The position numbers and the translations under genes are program-made. The notes below the pieces were generated by a model that did no database searches, was not told the DNA's origin, and saw only the letters and a list, made by a program, of their open reading frames with translations. A stretch of 64,000 nucleotides of DNA from the NCBI RefSeq assembly GCF_001922345.1, contig NZ_CP018812.1, positions 1,922,001 through 1,986,000 of the forward strand, written 5' to 3'. This document shows positions 45,492-55,200 of the stretch, piece by piece. The DNA comes from Paraburkholderia sp. SOS3. Its GTDB lineage: Bacteria > Pseudomonadota > Gammaproteobacteria > Burkholderiales > Burkholderiaceae. Within the stretch, counting starts at the first letter, position 1. Each line of letters starts with the position of its first letter.

Positions 45492-46151
45492 ATGGCTACA
45501 CATCACTCGCAGAACAGTCATTCGGAGCGCCTGCTCGCATCCGCGACGGATGAATGGCAGGCGATGCAGGAACATCGCTTTGTCGTCGATATCGAGCGCG
45601 ACCGGCTGCCCGCCGACGCCTTCGCGCGCTACCTGTCGTATGAGGGGCGCTTCGTCGAAACGGCAATGGCAATCTTCGGCTACGCGCTCGTGAAGGCCGA
45701 TACGATCGCGCACAAGCACTGGCTGATCGGCGTGCTCCATGCGCTATCGACCGAGCAAGTGCCGTATTTCGAGCGCACGCTCGCTGCGCTGGACCTGCCG
45801 CGTTCGTACGACGACGTCCCGTTGCCGCGCGCCGTCAGCGCATTCGATTCGGGCATGCTCGATATCGCGCGAAACGGGACTTACGAGGAGGTCATCGTTT
45901 CGATGCTCGCGGCCGAATGGATGTACGGCACCTGGTGCACGCGTGCGAGCCGCGCATCCATCAGCAATCCGTATGTGCGCGACTGGGTCGCGCTGCATGC
46001 GGAGCCGACCTTCCTCGCCCAGGTGCAATGGCTTAAAGCACAGGTCGATGGATGGTCCGCACAACGGTTCGACTTCGAGCGCAGCAGCGCGATCTTTCGC
46101 AAAGTGCTCGCGCTCGAGATCGATTTCCACAGCGCGGCTTATGAAGCCTGA
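45492..46151 (+). CDS. TenA/thiaminase II-like protein
   Basis: A 219-residue helical protein of the TenA/THI-4/PqqC group: YLSYEGRFVETAMAIFGYALVKAD (about 46-69), the segment MLAAEWMYGTWCTRA, whose Cys lies where TenA has its catalytic cysteine, and a terminal LEIDFHSAAYE with the conserved glutamate. True TenA hydrolyses aminopyrimidines in thiamine salvage, but the group includes proteins of other function. Found inside a sugar-type import operon it may act on an imported heterocycle or glycoside. The ribosome site is weak; the start at 45492 is 13 bases after the permease. Confidence 0.72.
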   Translation: MATHHSQNSHSERLLASATDEWQAMQEHRFVVDIERDRLPADAFARYLSYEGRFVETAMAIFGYALVKADTIAHKHWLIGVLHALSTEQVPYFERTLAALDLPRSYDDVPLPRAVSAFDSGMLDIARNGTYEEVIVSMLAAEWMYGTWCTRASRASISNPYVRDWVALHAEPTFLAQVQWLKAQVDGWSAQRFDFERSSAIFRKVLALEIDFHSAAYEA

Positions 46152-46178
46152 TGCGCCCGACGCTACAGGGGAGAAGCG

Positions 46179-47030
46179 ATGAATACGCAAAGCAAACCGG
46201 TCTTCAGGACCAAGCCCAACGCCATCGAAACATTGTTCGGCAAGCGCAAGGCCGTACTCGGCATGATTCATTGCTTGCCGCTGCCGGGCGCGCCGCGCTA
46301 CGAGGGGCAACCGATCGGCGAGATCGTCGATTTCGCGGTGAGCGAAGCGAAGGTGTACGCGCAGTTCGGACTTGACGGTCTCGTGGTCGAAAACCATGGC
46401 GACATTCCGTTTTCGAAGCCCGAAGATCTGGGCCCCGAAACAGCCGCGTCGATGGCCGTCGTGGCCGATGCGGTGCGCCGTGCAGTCGGGCTGCCGGTCG
46501 GCATCAACGTGCTCGCGAATGGCGCGGTGCAGGCGCTCGCCGTCGCGAAAGCGGCCGGCGCGACCTTCGTGCGCGTCAATCAGTGGGCCAATGCGTATGT
46601 GGCGAACGAAGGCTTTATCGAAGGCCCTGCGGCGCTCGCCACGCGCTATCGGGCGCGCTTGCGCGCAGCGGACATTCAGGTGTTCGCCGACGTCCATGTC
46701 AAACATGGGGCGCATGCGATCACGGCCGACCGGTCGCTCGCGGAACTCGCACGCGACGTCGAATTCTTCGACGCCGATGCGGCGATCGTCACCGGCCAGC
46801 GCACCGGCGATTCCGCGACGATGGACGAGTTGCGCGCGATTGCGCAAGGCACGTCGTTACCGGTCGTGATCGGGTCGGGCGTCAATCCGTCGAATGTCGG
46901 CGAGCTGTTCACCGTGGCCGACGCGGTGATCGTGGCGAGCTTCCTGAAGCAGGACGGGGTCTGGTGGAACCCGGTCGATCCCGACCGCGTCGCGACATTC
47001 ATGAAAGAAGCTGTGAAGGCGCGCGCATGA
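46179..47030 (+). CDS. BtpA/SgcQ-family TIM-barrel protein
   Basis: A 283-residue protein: KAVLGMIHCLPLPGAPRYEG near the start, then DGLVVENHGDIPFSKP, PVGINVLANGAVQALAVAKAAGATFVRVNQW and TGQRTGDSATMDELRAI; these blocks define the BtpA family, named after a cyanobacterial photosystem I biogenesis protein and including E. coli SgcQ of a sugar operon. The chemistry is not established; the barrel and conserved His, Glu, Asn and Arg residues suggest an enzyme. GGGGAGAAG precedes the ATG. It is coupled by ATGA to the PfkB kinase. Confidence 0.88.
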   Translation: MNTQSKPVFRTKPNAIETLFGKRKAVLGMIHCLPLPGAPRYEGQPIGEIVDFAVSEAKVYAQFGLDGLVVENHGDIPFSKPEDLGPETAASMAVVADAVRRAVGLPVGINVLANGAVQALAVAKAAGATFVRVNQWANAYVANEGFIEGPAALATRYRARLRAADIQVFADVHVKHGAHAITADRSLAELARDVEFFDADAAIVTGQRTGDSATMDELRAIAQGTSLPVVIGSGVNPSNVGELFTVADAVIVASFLKQDGVWWNPVDPDRVATFMKEAVKARA

Positions 47031-47944
47031 GCATGGCGAACCGGCTCTTCGTGGTCGGCAACGCGGTGTCCGATCTGACCTTGACAGTCGAGCGTGCGGC
47101 TCACGCGGGCGAATCGATTCTCGCGGACAGCATGCAGCGCGCACCCGGCGGCAAGGGATTGAATCAGGCCGTGGCCGCGCACCGCGCAGGCGCCGCGGTC
47201 GTGTTTCACGCGAGCATCGGCGACGATGGCGAGGGCGCGGATATCGCGGCGCGCCTCGACGAAGAGGGCATGCATGCACTAAGGCTCGCGCGGCATGCGC
47301 TGCCGACGGATCTTTCGGTGCTCACGGTCGCGCGCAACGGCGAAAACTCGATCATCACGACGGCAGGCTGCACGCGCGCGCTGGACGCGGCCGGGCTCGT
47401 CGCGCAGATCGCCGATATCACGGCGGCCGATACGCTGCTGATGCAGGGCAATCTGTCGCTCGAAAGCAGCCGTGCGGTGATCGATTACGCCCGGGCGGCG
47501 GGGGCGGCCGTCATCGTGAACGCGGCGCCGTGGTGCTGGCCCGATGCCTCGGCGCTTGCCTCATGCGACGGTGTGATTGCCAACGAGGGCGAGATCTGTG
47601 CGATCGCGGGCGTCGACGACCCGGAACTGGGTGCGACACGCCTGCTCGTGCAAGGGCCGCAATGGGTGATCGTCACGCTGGGCGCGCGCGGCGCGCTGAT
47701 CGCGCGCGGCGACGAGCGGGTTCGCATGCCCGCCGTATCGGTCGTGCCCGTCGATACGTCGGGCGCGGGCGACGTGTTCTGCGGCGTGCTGGCCGCGCTG
47801 CGCACGTCACGCAACGAGGCATTGCCGTTTCTGCGCGCGATCGAATGTGCGCAGCGCGCCGCCGCGATTACGGTCGGGCGGCCCGGCACCTTTTCGGCGA
47901 TACCGTCGACCGAGGAAATGCGGCAGGTGATCCGCAACGGATAA
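47027..47944 (+). CDS. PfkB/ribokinase-family kinase
   Basis: A 305-residue carbohydrate kinase: APGGKGLNQAVAAHRAGAAV (about 39-58) with the GGKGxNQA signature, and DTSGAGDVFCGVLAALRTS at about 244-262 with the catalytic Asp in GAGD. Ribokinase-type enzymes phosphorylate ribose, nucleosides, deoxyribose, pseudouridine or hydroxymethylpyrimidine, so it fits either a sugar or a heterocycle route. It is last in the operon; 264 bases of non-coding DNA follow. Confidence 0.9.
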   Translation: MSMANRLFVVGNAVSDLTLTVERAAHAGESILADSMQRAPGGKGLNQAVAAHRAGAAVVFHASIGDDGEGADIAARLDEEGMHALRLARHALPTDLSVLTVARNGENSIITTAGCTRALDAAGLVAQIADITAADTLLMQGNLSLESSRAVIDYARAAGAAVIVNAAPWCWPDASALASCDGVIANEGEICAIAGVDDPELGATRLLVQGPQWVIVTLGARGALIARGDERVRMPAVSVVPVDTSGAGDVFCGVLAALRTSRNEALPFLRAIECAQRAAAITVGRPGTFSAIPSTEEMRQVIRNG

Positions 47945-48103
47945 GCGCCCGCAGTCTTTTTGCCGGTTCGGCACGTGAGCCCGTGTAATCGCTGCTTCGC
48001 GCATTCGCACGCTGCGCGGCGCGCGCAAACCGCCGTGCGAACGCGAAAAACCTTTCAACGGCCTACAAAGGTCGAACGGCGATACCGCCTAAGCTTTCAG
48101 TAT

Positions 48104-48131
48104 TGAGCTCGCGGTAATGAGCTCGCAGTAA
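48104..48131. repeat. Two tandem 14-base repeats
   Basis: TGAGCTCGCGGTAA is followed directly by TGAGCTCGCAGTAA, about 75 bases before the OmpR-type regulator. This could be a duplicated binding site, but no dyad symmetry stands out beyond GAGCTC. Confidence 0.5.
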
Positions 48132-48208
48132 TGAAACAGGCGACGGCGATGAACGAACCCGATCGGTTCACGGTGCGCTGCGACGGCGCACGAGTGGCTT
48201 GAACCGCT

Positions 48209-48886
48209 ATGTTGCGAGTGCTTACGATCGAAGACGACGAGATCGCCGCGCGCTCGATCGTGGACGAACTTGGCCGCAGAGGCTTCGCCGTGCACTGGAT
48301 CGACAACGGCAAGGAAGGCGTGGCGCGCGCGCTCAGCGACGATTACGACGTCATCACGCTCGACCGGATGCTGCCCGGCATGGACGGTCTGACGATTGTC
48401 ACGACGATGCGCGGCATCGGCGTCGCGACGCCGGTACTGATGCTAAGCGCGCTCGGCGATGTCGATGAGCGCGTGCAGGGTCTGCGCGCAGGCGGCGACG
48501 ACTATCTGACGAAGCCGTTCGACGCGGAGGAACTGGCCGCGCGGCTCGAAGCGCTCGTGCGCAGACACCACGCGCCCGCGGCGCAAGCGCAGGCGCTGTT
48601 GTCGGTCGGACCGATCGAACTCGACCTGATTTCGCGCAAAGCGCGCCGCGACGGCGCGGATATCCCGCTGTTGCCAACCGAGTATCGCGTGCTCGAATAC
48701 ATGATGCGTCACGCCGGCCGCACGATCACGCGGACGATGCTGTTCGAGGCGATATGGGGTTATCACTTCGATCCGGGCACCAATCTGATCGACGTGCACA
48801 TGGGCCGTTTGCGCAAGAAAATCGATCCGCCCGGAGCACGCGCGATGATCCAGACCGTGCGCGGCTCCGGTTACATGCTCGGCTAG
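48209..48886 (+). CDS. OmpR/PhoB-family response regulator
   Basis: A 225-residue regulator: receiver with E8/D9/D10, D51-region LDRMLPGMDG and K in YLTKPFDAEE, then a winged-helix DNA-binding domain from about 125 (GPIELDLISRKARRDGADIPLLPTEYRVLEYMMRH, with VDVHMGRLRKKID near the end). No histidine kinase is adjacent, which is unusual for this class. It could control the RND efflux operon or the DUF4148 gene nearby. The ribosome site is poor. Confidence 0.9.
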   Translation: MLRVLTIEDDEIAARSIVDELGRRGFAVHWIDNGKEGVARALSDDYDVITLDRMLPGMDGLTIVTTMRGIGVATPVLMLSALGDVDERVQGLRAGGDDYLTKPFDAEELAARLEALVRRHHAPAAQAQALLSVGPIELDLISRKARRDGADIPLLPTEYRVLEYMMRHAGRTITRTMLFEAIWGYHFDPGTNLIDVHMGRLRKKIDPPGARAMIQTVRGSGYMLG

Positions 48887-49012
48887 GCAGCGGTATCGGG
48901 GCATGCCGGCGGGCGTCGATGCCTGACAAAAACTTCATCTGTTTCATGGCCGTTCGATATGACGCGCGGACCATCCTTGTATCGTCACAACGTCGCACAA
49001 GGAGCGGATGAC

Positions 49013-49351
49013 ATGAAACCTTTCTGGATCAAGACCACGATGGCGCTTTGCATCGTACTGGCAAGCGGCGCCGCGTCGGCCAGCGCCAAGCTGACGCCGC
49101 AAGAATGCAACGACTACCCGTTCACGCCGCTGAGCAAGCCGGTCACGCACGCCCAGCTGATGCAGGAACTCGGCGAACTCGAATCGGTGGGCTACCAGGC
49201 ATCGGCCGGAGACGACAGCTACTATCCGTCGGAAATTCAGCAGGCAGAAGCGCGCCTGAGGCTGAAGTACCGCGCCGACTGTCTCGGCGAGAAGGTCAAG
49301 GTGCCGACCTCGCCGATCATCTACAGCGGCGGTGCGGACGGATTCTATTGA
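49013..49351 (+). CDS. DUF4148-type exported protein
   Basis: A 112-residue precursor with a signal peptide (about 1-25, ending ASASA). The mature part contains LTPQECNDYPFTPLSKPVTHAQLMQELGELESVGYQ, the DUF4148 pattern widespread in Burkholderiales, with two cysteines that may pair (C31, C78). It is probably periplasmic; its function is unknown. AGGAGCGG precedes the ATG. It lies between the regulator and the convergent RND operon. Confidence 0.82.
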   Translation: MKPFWIKTTMALCIVLASGAASASAKLTPQECNDYPFTPLSKPVTHAQLMQELGELESVGYQASAGDDSYYPSEIQQAEARLRLKYRADCLGEKVKVPTSPIIYSGGADGFY

Positions 49352-49391
49352 GATCCGGCCAGCGCGCGGGACCAGCCAGACGAAACGAACT

Positions 49392-49437
49392 GCGGCAGCA
49401 CCGGCATCACCCTCAAGGTGTTTGCTCGTGCTGCCGC
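49392..49437. terminator. Possible nested hairpin at convergent gene ends
   Basis: GCGGCAGCAC (49392-49401) pairs with GTGCTGCCGC (49428-49437), with an inner CACC/GGTG stem between. It overlaps the 3' end of the outer-membrane factor gene and has no long T run, so its role as terminator is uncertain. Confidence 0.35.
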
Positions 49438-50945
49438 GACGCTTGCAGTGCGACCGGATTGAACGGCACGGTGTCTTGCGGCTGCGGCAGATCGTGGGTC
49501 GACCAGCCGCCGCCGAGCGCGCCGATCAGATCGACCGATGCCTGCAGCCGGCGCGCCTTGACCTGAACCTCGGACAGTTCGGCCGTCAATGCGGCAATCT
49601 GTGCCACGGTGACATTCAGATAATCGTCGAGACCGCTCGTATAGAGCTGCATGGCGATGTCCTGCGCCTTCAGCGACGCCGTCACCGCGTCGCTTTGCTG
49701 TTTGTACTCGGTGGCGAGTCTGTTCGTCAGCGACAGTTGATCTTCGACCTGCTGGAATGCCTTGAGCACCGTCGACCGGTAGGTGTCCGCGGCCTGATGG
49801 AACGAAGACCAGCTCTGCTGCTCTTCGGCGCGGCGCAGTCCGCCCTCGAATAGCGGCAGCATCGCCGCTGCGCCGACACTCCACAGGCTGTCCGGCAGCG
49901 AAGCGAGCCCGATACCGTTGTCCTCGAAGCCGAAATTGGCACTGAGCCGGATGTTCGGATAGAACGCCGCGCGCGCGACGCCGATCGCCGCGTTGGCGGC
50001 CGCCATTTCACGCTCCGATGCCGCGATGTCGGGGCGCCGTTGCAGTAGCGCCGACGGCACGCCGACGGGGATGATCGGGATCTCGAACGATTTTAGATCG
50101 CCGGAAGGCAGCGTGAACGTCGATGGATTCTGGCCCGCCAGCACGGCAATCGCGTGTTCGAGAACCGCGCGTTGCGCCTCGATGTCCGTATCGGCTGCCT
50201 GAGCGGTCGCCAGCTGGTCGCGAGCGCGCTCGAAATCGAGCCCCGAACCGATCTTGCCGGTGTAGCGAAGTTTGGTGATTCTCACCGCGTCGCGGTAGTA
50301 GACGAGCGTCTTCGTATAGACCGCATGCTGTGCGTCGAGCCCGCGCAGCATCATGTAGTCGCTCGCCAACTGCATCTCGAGACTGAGCCGTGCCGTTGCG
50401 ACGAGCGCTGCCGTGGCTTGCGCGTTGGCCTTGGCAAAGTTCGTCCGGTTGCGAATCTCGCCCCAGAAGTCGGGCTCCCAGCTCGCCGCCGCGCCATAGC
50501 CGAGCGATGACTCTTCGAGCGGCAGCGACGGACTCGACGCGAGGCTGTGAAAGAGGGTATGTGCCGACTCCGCGTTTTGCGACGCGAACGCCTGCGCGCT
50601 CAGCTGCGGAAACAGTTGCGAACGGGCTTCGCCGACCACGTCGCGCGCCTGCGTATAAGTCTCCTGCGCGGCCTGCAGATCCGGGTTGGCTGCATCGAGT
50701 CCGGTTTCGAGCCGGTCGAGTTCGCTGTCTCCGAACATTTTCCACCATGGCCCGTGGGCGAGCTGGTCGTCCGGATGCGCAAGCACGAACGGACCGGTTC
50801 CCTTGTAGCTCGTCGGCAGCAGCGTCGCGTCGGGCGGCGTATAGACCGGCGCGAGGCTGCAGCCGGCAAGCGGCACGACGAGCGTCAGCACTGCGCCGAA
50901 GAGCGCGCTGGCGCGGCCGAGGGCTGGTTTGACGTGGCGCCTCAT
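49413..50945 (-). CDS. RND efflux outer-membrane factor, NodT-type lipoprotein
   Basis: A 510-residue OMF (TolC/OprM-like). The signal peptide ends with a lipobox LAGC at about residue 29. Two repeated outer-membrane-efflux domains follow (about 65-265 and 285-480), rich in helical heptads; GVPSALLQRRPDIAASEREMAAANAAIGVARAAFYPNI is the characteristic mid-protein motif. It forms the exit duct of the pump encoded upstream. Its start overlaps the stop of the fusion protein gene by four bases. Confidence 0.93.
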   Translation of the reverse strand: MRRHVKPALGRASALFGAVLTLVVPLAGCSLAPVYTPPDATLLPTSYKGTGPFVLAHPDDQLAHGPWWKMFGDSELDRLETGLDAANPDLQAAQETYTQARDVVGEARSQLFPQLSAQAFASQNAESAHTLFHSLASSPSLPLEESSLGYGAAASWEPDFWGEIRNRTNFAKANAQATAALVATARLSLEMQLASDYMMLRGLDAQHAVYTKTLVYYRDAVRITKLRYTGKIGSGLDFERARDQLATAQAADTDIEAQRAVLEHAIAVLAGQNPSTFTLPSGDLKSFEIPIIPVGVPSALLQRRPDIAASEREMAAANAAIGVARAAFYPNIRLSANFGFEDNGIGLASLPDSLWSVGAAAMLPLFEGGLRRAEEQQSWSSFHQAADTYRSTVLKAFQQVEDQLSLTNRLATEYKQQSDAVTASLKAQDIAMQLYTSGLDDYLNVTVAQIAALTAELSEVQVKARRLQASVDLIGALGGGWSTHDLPQPQDTVPFNPVALQASRQHEQTP

Positions 50946-52243
50946 TTCGCATCCTTTGCAGCGGGGTCGGCATCGGCCAGTCTCTGGGCGGCCGGTTGTG
51001 CGAGTTGCGCCGGTTGTGCGAGTTGCGCGGGTTGGGGAGGTTGCGCGGCCGCGACCTTTTGCCCGATGCCGGGCACGCCCTGAACGATATCGACCTTCTC
51101 CCCGTCGAGTATCCCCGCTGACGGGTTGACGATGAAGCGGTCGGCCGGCGTCAGCCCCGAAACGATCTGAACGCGCTGGCCAAGATTGAGTCCGAGCTTC
51201 ACGTTCTGCAGATGCACGCGGTCGTGCGGATCCACGAGGGCCACCTGCATGCCTTGCTCGCGGAACAGCAGCGCCTGTTCGGGCACCACGAGTACATTCC
51301 GGTCCGACGGCACTTTAAAGGTTACCGTCGCATAGGTGCCGGGCCATAGAAGATGATCGGGGTTATCGGCGACCAGTTCGGTCACGACCGTTCTCGTGCG
51401 CGGATCGAATGCGTTCGCGGTGGTCAGCAGCTTCGCATGGAACTTGCGCCCCGGATACTGCGGCACCGTAAACGTCGCGTCGAGGCCCGGTTTCAGCATG
51501 CCGGCGTAGTCCTGCGGCACCGATACGAAAAGACGCATCTCGTGCACGTCCGCCACCGAGAACAGTTCGTCGGCGGCGCCGCCGGAGCTGACGTCGCCGC
51601 CGGCCGCATTGACGTAGTTGCCGAGGTCCGTATCGCGCGACGTGATCACGCCGTCGAACGGCGCGACGATGCTCTTGAACTGCTCGAGCGCATGGTAGCG
51701 CTCGACGTTGTGCTGCGCCGCCATCACCATCGCATCTTTCGCGTCGGCATTGGCGACCTTGATGTCGACATCTTCCTGCGCGACCGCTTCGGTGCCGGCA
51801 AGCGCTTTCCAGCGCGTTGCCGTGACGTCGGCCAGTTTGCTGTTGGTTTTCGCGACGACGAGATCGGCGAGCGCGCCCTGATATTGCTGGTCGACAGTCG
51901 GCGCATCGATCGTGGCGAGCAGCGAGCCCTTTTTGACGAACGCGCCATAGTCGACGTACCACTTCTGCACGTAGCCCGACACCTGCGCATAGATCGGCGC
52001 CGTGTACCAGGCCTTGATATTGCCGGGCAGCCTGACGGTACGGGTGGCGGGGCCCGCTGCGGGCGCCATCACCTGAACCTGGGGCACGGATTCTTCATCG
52101 GTGGCCGATTTCAGGTCCTCGAAACTGTCGTGCCGTTGCACGATGCCGTGGGCGACGAGGCCGCCGAGTAGCAGTGCGGCGATTGCGACAGACCATTTGG
52201 TGCGGTTCTGGCCTGGCGCCAGCACCTCGCGGGGGATGTTCAT
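50942..52243 (-). CDS. RND efflux periplasmic adaptor (membrane fusion protein)
   Basis: A 433-residue adaptor with an N-terminal membrane anchor (about 18-37, SVAIAALLLGGLVAHGIV). A lipoyl-like half-motif (IYAQVSGYVQKWYVDYGAFVKKGSLLATID), an alpha-hairpin, the second lipoyl half (IVAPFDGVITSRDTDLGNYV) and a beta-barrel follow. The C-terminal 30 residues are a Gln/Pro/Ala repeat (QPAQLAQPAQLAQP). The start at 52243 follows GGAGTC; a much longer open frame extends across the next gene and is not coding. It overlaps both neighbours by four bases. Confidence 0.93.
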   Translation of the reverse strand: MNIPREVLAPGQNRTKWSVAIAALLLGGLVAHGIVQRHDSFEDLKSATDEESVPQVQVMAPAAGPATRTVRLPGNIKAWYTAPIYAQVSGYVQKWYVDYGAFVKKGSLLATIDAPTVDQQYQGALADLVVAKTNSKLADVTATRWKALAGTEAVAQEDVDIKVANADAKDAMVMAAQHNVERYHALEQFKSIVAPFDGVITSRDTDLGNYVNAAGGDVSSGGAADELFSVADVHEMRLFVSVPQDYAGMLKPGLDATFTVPQYPGRKFHAKLLTTANAFDPRTRTVVTELVADNPDHLLWPGTYATVTFKVPSDRNVLVVPEQALLFREQGMQVALVDPHDRVHLQNVKLGLNLGQRVQIVSGLTPADRFIVNPSAGILDGEKVDIVQGVPGIGQKVAAAQPPQPAQLAQPAQLAQPAAQRLADADPAAKDAK

Positions 52244-55200
52244 GGACGAGACTCCGTGGGGTCTGTGTCGTTGCGATGCATGATCGCGAATACGCAGGGG
52301 ACGAAAAGCAATGTGGCGAACGTCGCGATCAGCAGACCGCCGATCACGGCACGGCCGAGCGGTGCGTTCTGCGAATTGCTGAGCGACATTGGCAGCATGC
52401 CGATGATCATCGCGAGCGCGGTCATCAGCACGGGCCGGATGCGCGCATGGCCTGCCTCGATCGCCGCGGCCACGGCGTCGCCGTGCGCGGCAAGACGGTC
52501 GCGCGCGAAAGACACGACGAGGATCGAGTTCGCCGTTGCCGTGCCCATGCACATGATCGCGCCGGTCAGCGCTGGGACGGACAGGTTCGTATGCGTGAGA
52601 AAGAGGCTCCAGACGATGCCCGCGAGTGCGCCCGGCAAGGCGGTGATGATGATGAACGGGTCGAGCCACGACTGGAAGTTGATGACGATCACGAGGTACA
52701 CGAGCAGCACCGATATCGCGAGGCCGCCGAGCAGTTGCACATAGGCGCTCGTCATCGTCGTCGCCTGGCCGCGCAGGTGGATGCTCGCGCCATGCGGCAA
52801 CTGCGACTGCATCTGCTTCACGGCTTTTTCCACATCGCCTTCGACGGCGCCCAGGTCGCGTTGCTGGTTGCTCACGTACACGTCGATGGCCGGCAGAATG
52901 TTGTAGTGCGATACCACGAGCGGCGAACCGGTCTGCGAAATCGAGCCGAGCGCGCCGAGCAACTGCGTGCTTTTGCCACCCGGCGAGCCGTTGCCGTCGT
53001 CGATCGGAATCGTCTCGAGGTCGTTCATCGACGAAAGCTGGTCCTGCGGGGTTTGCAGGTTGACGAGGTGCGAGACGCCGTTGGCCGTGTCGAGCCAGTA
53101 GGTCGGCGCCGTTTGCCCGCTGCCGGAGAGCGTGGCAAGCGCGTTGTCGGCGATGCTCGCTTCCGTCAGATTCACGCCGGAGGCGAAGCTGCGGTCGGCG
53201 TCCACTTTCAGCGTCGGTTCGTCGAACAGTTGCTGAACGTGCACGTCGGCCGCGCCCGGAATCCGGCGCAGACGCGCGGCGAGCTTTTGCGCGAAGGCCA
53301 TGTTCTGAAGCTGTCCGCGGCCGGCGATCTGCACGTCGATCGGCGCGGGCAAACCGAAGTTCAGGATCTTCGCGGTGATGTCGCCCGGCAGGAACGAGAA
53401 CTGGGTGCCCGGAAACATCTTCGGCAGCTCGCGGCGCAGCTTCGCGCGGTATGCGTCGACCGGCGATGCCTCGTCTTTCAGGCTGATCGTGATGTCGCAG
53501 TCCTGCGGCCCGATCGTGCCGTTCGAGTTGTACGCTTCGTTGGTGCTGCTGGTCGGCAAGCCGCAGTTGTCGACGAGGTTCGTCACCTGGCCCGCCAGGA
53601 TGCGGCGCACGCCGTGATTGACGAGGTCGGCGATTTTGCCCGTGTCTTCGAGACGCGTGCCGGCCGGCGCGCGCATATGCATATCGATCTCGTCCGACTT
53701 GATGCCCGGAAAGAAATCTCGGCCGAGAAAGGCGACGAGGCCCATCGATGCGACCGCGCACAGCACGAACGTCAGAATGAAGCGCTTGCGATGCAGCACC
53801 GCGAGCGTCAGCACGTCGCGATACCGCTCGCGAAACGCATTGAAGCGTTGCTCGAAGCCGCCCTGAAAGCGCATGAAAACGTTCGGCTTGCCGGCCGCAT
53901 GGCTGTGCAGGTGAATATGGGCCGGCATATGCACTTGCCCGCGCAGCAGCCACGCCGCCATGGTCGGCACGAGCGTGCGCGACAGGATGAACGACGCGAG
54001 CATCGCATAGATGATCGCTTCGGCGAGCGGACGAAACAGGTAGCCGGAAATGCCACCGAGCTGAAACATCGGCAGCCACACGATGCAAATACACAGTGTC
54101 GCGACGAGCGTCGGCACGACGATCTGATTCGCGGCCGCGATGATGCCGGGCTCCAGCTCTTCGCCTGTTTCGAGGTGCGCGTCGATATTTTCGATCATCA
54201 CGGTCGCATCGTCGACGAGAATGCCGACCGCGAGGGCGAGCCCGCCCAATGTCATCACGTTGATCGTCTGACCGGTCAGGTGCAGCATGATCACCGAGCA
54301 AAGAATCGCGAGCGGAATCGAGGTCGCGACGATCAGCGTCGAACGCCAGCTGCCGAGAAAGAGCATCACCGTCAGGCCGGTCAGCAACGCGGCCGTGACC
54401 ATCTCCTGCACGACGTCGCGCACCGAATCCTTGACGAATCCGGAGGTGTCGTTGAGCGGGGTGATTTTCACGCCCGCCGGCAGGGTCTTGACGATACCGG
54501 GCAGCGCTTTCTTGATGCCCGCGACGACGGACAGGGTCGACGCATCGCCGCTTTTCAGCACCTCGATCAGCACCGACTGCTTGCCCTTTACGAGCACGGC
54601 GTTGATTTGCGGAGGCGAGCCGCGGTGCACGTACGCGACGTCGCGCAGGTAGACCGTCGCTCCATTGACCGTCTTGATCGGCATATTGTTGAAAGAAGGC
54701 ACCGCGACCGGCGTCGAATTCGTTTGCACCATGAAATCGAGCGTGCCGATCTTCTGGTCGCCGGCCGGCAGCACCACGTTCTGTTTGGCGAGCGCGTGGG
54801 CGACGTCGGTGGCCGACAGGCCATGTGCGAGCAGCTTCGCCTGGTTCAGGTCGATTTCGACGTTCAGCGAGCTGCCGCCGTACGGGTTCGGGATCGCCGT
54901 GCCCGGTACCGAGACGAGCGCCGGCCGGATCAGATTGGACGCCATGTCGTAGATCTGCGCGGCCGTCATGCTCGGCGCCGAGACCTGCAGAAACAGCACC
55001 GGTACCGACGATGCGCTATACGACAGCACTTGCGGCGGCGTGATGCCGGCCGGCATCTGCTTGAGCACGGTCTGCGAGACCGCGGTCACCTGTGCCTGAG
55101 CCGCTGCGATGTTGGTCCCGGGCTGAAAGAAGATCTTGACGACGCCGGTGCCATAGAGCGACTGGCTTTCGATGTGCTGGATATTGGCGACCGTCGTGGT

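Noticed and set aside
52244..54301. Leftward extension of the adaptor frame to a 1119-codon protein
   Set aside because: The upstream part overlaps the RND pump in another frame and reads as Arg-rich noise. The ATG at 52243 has a ribosome site and a normal adaptor anchor.
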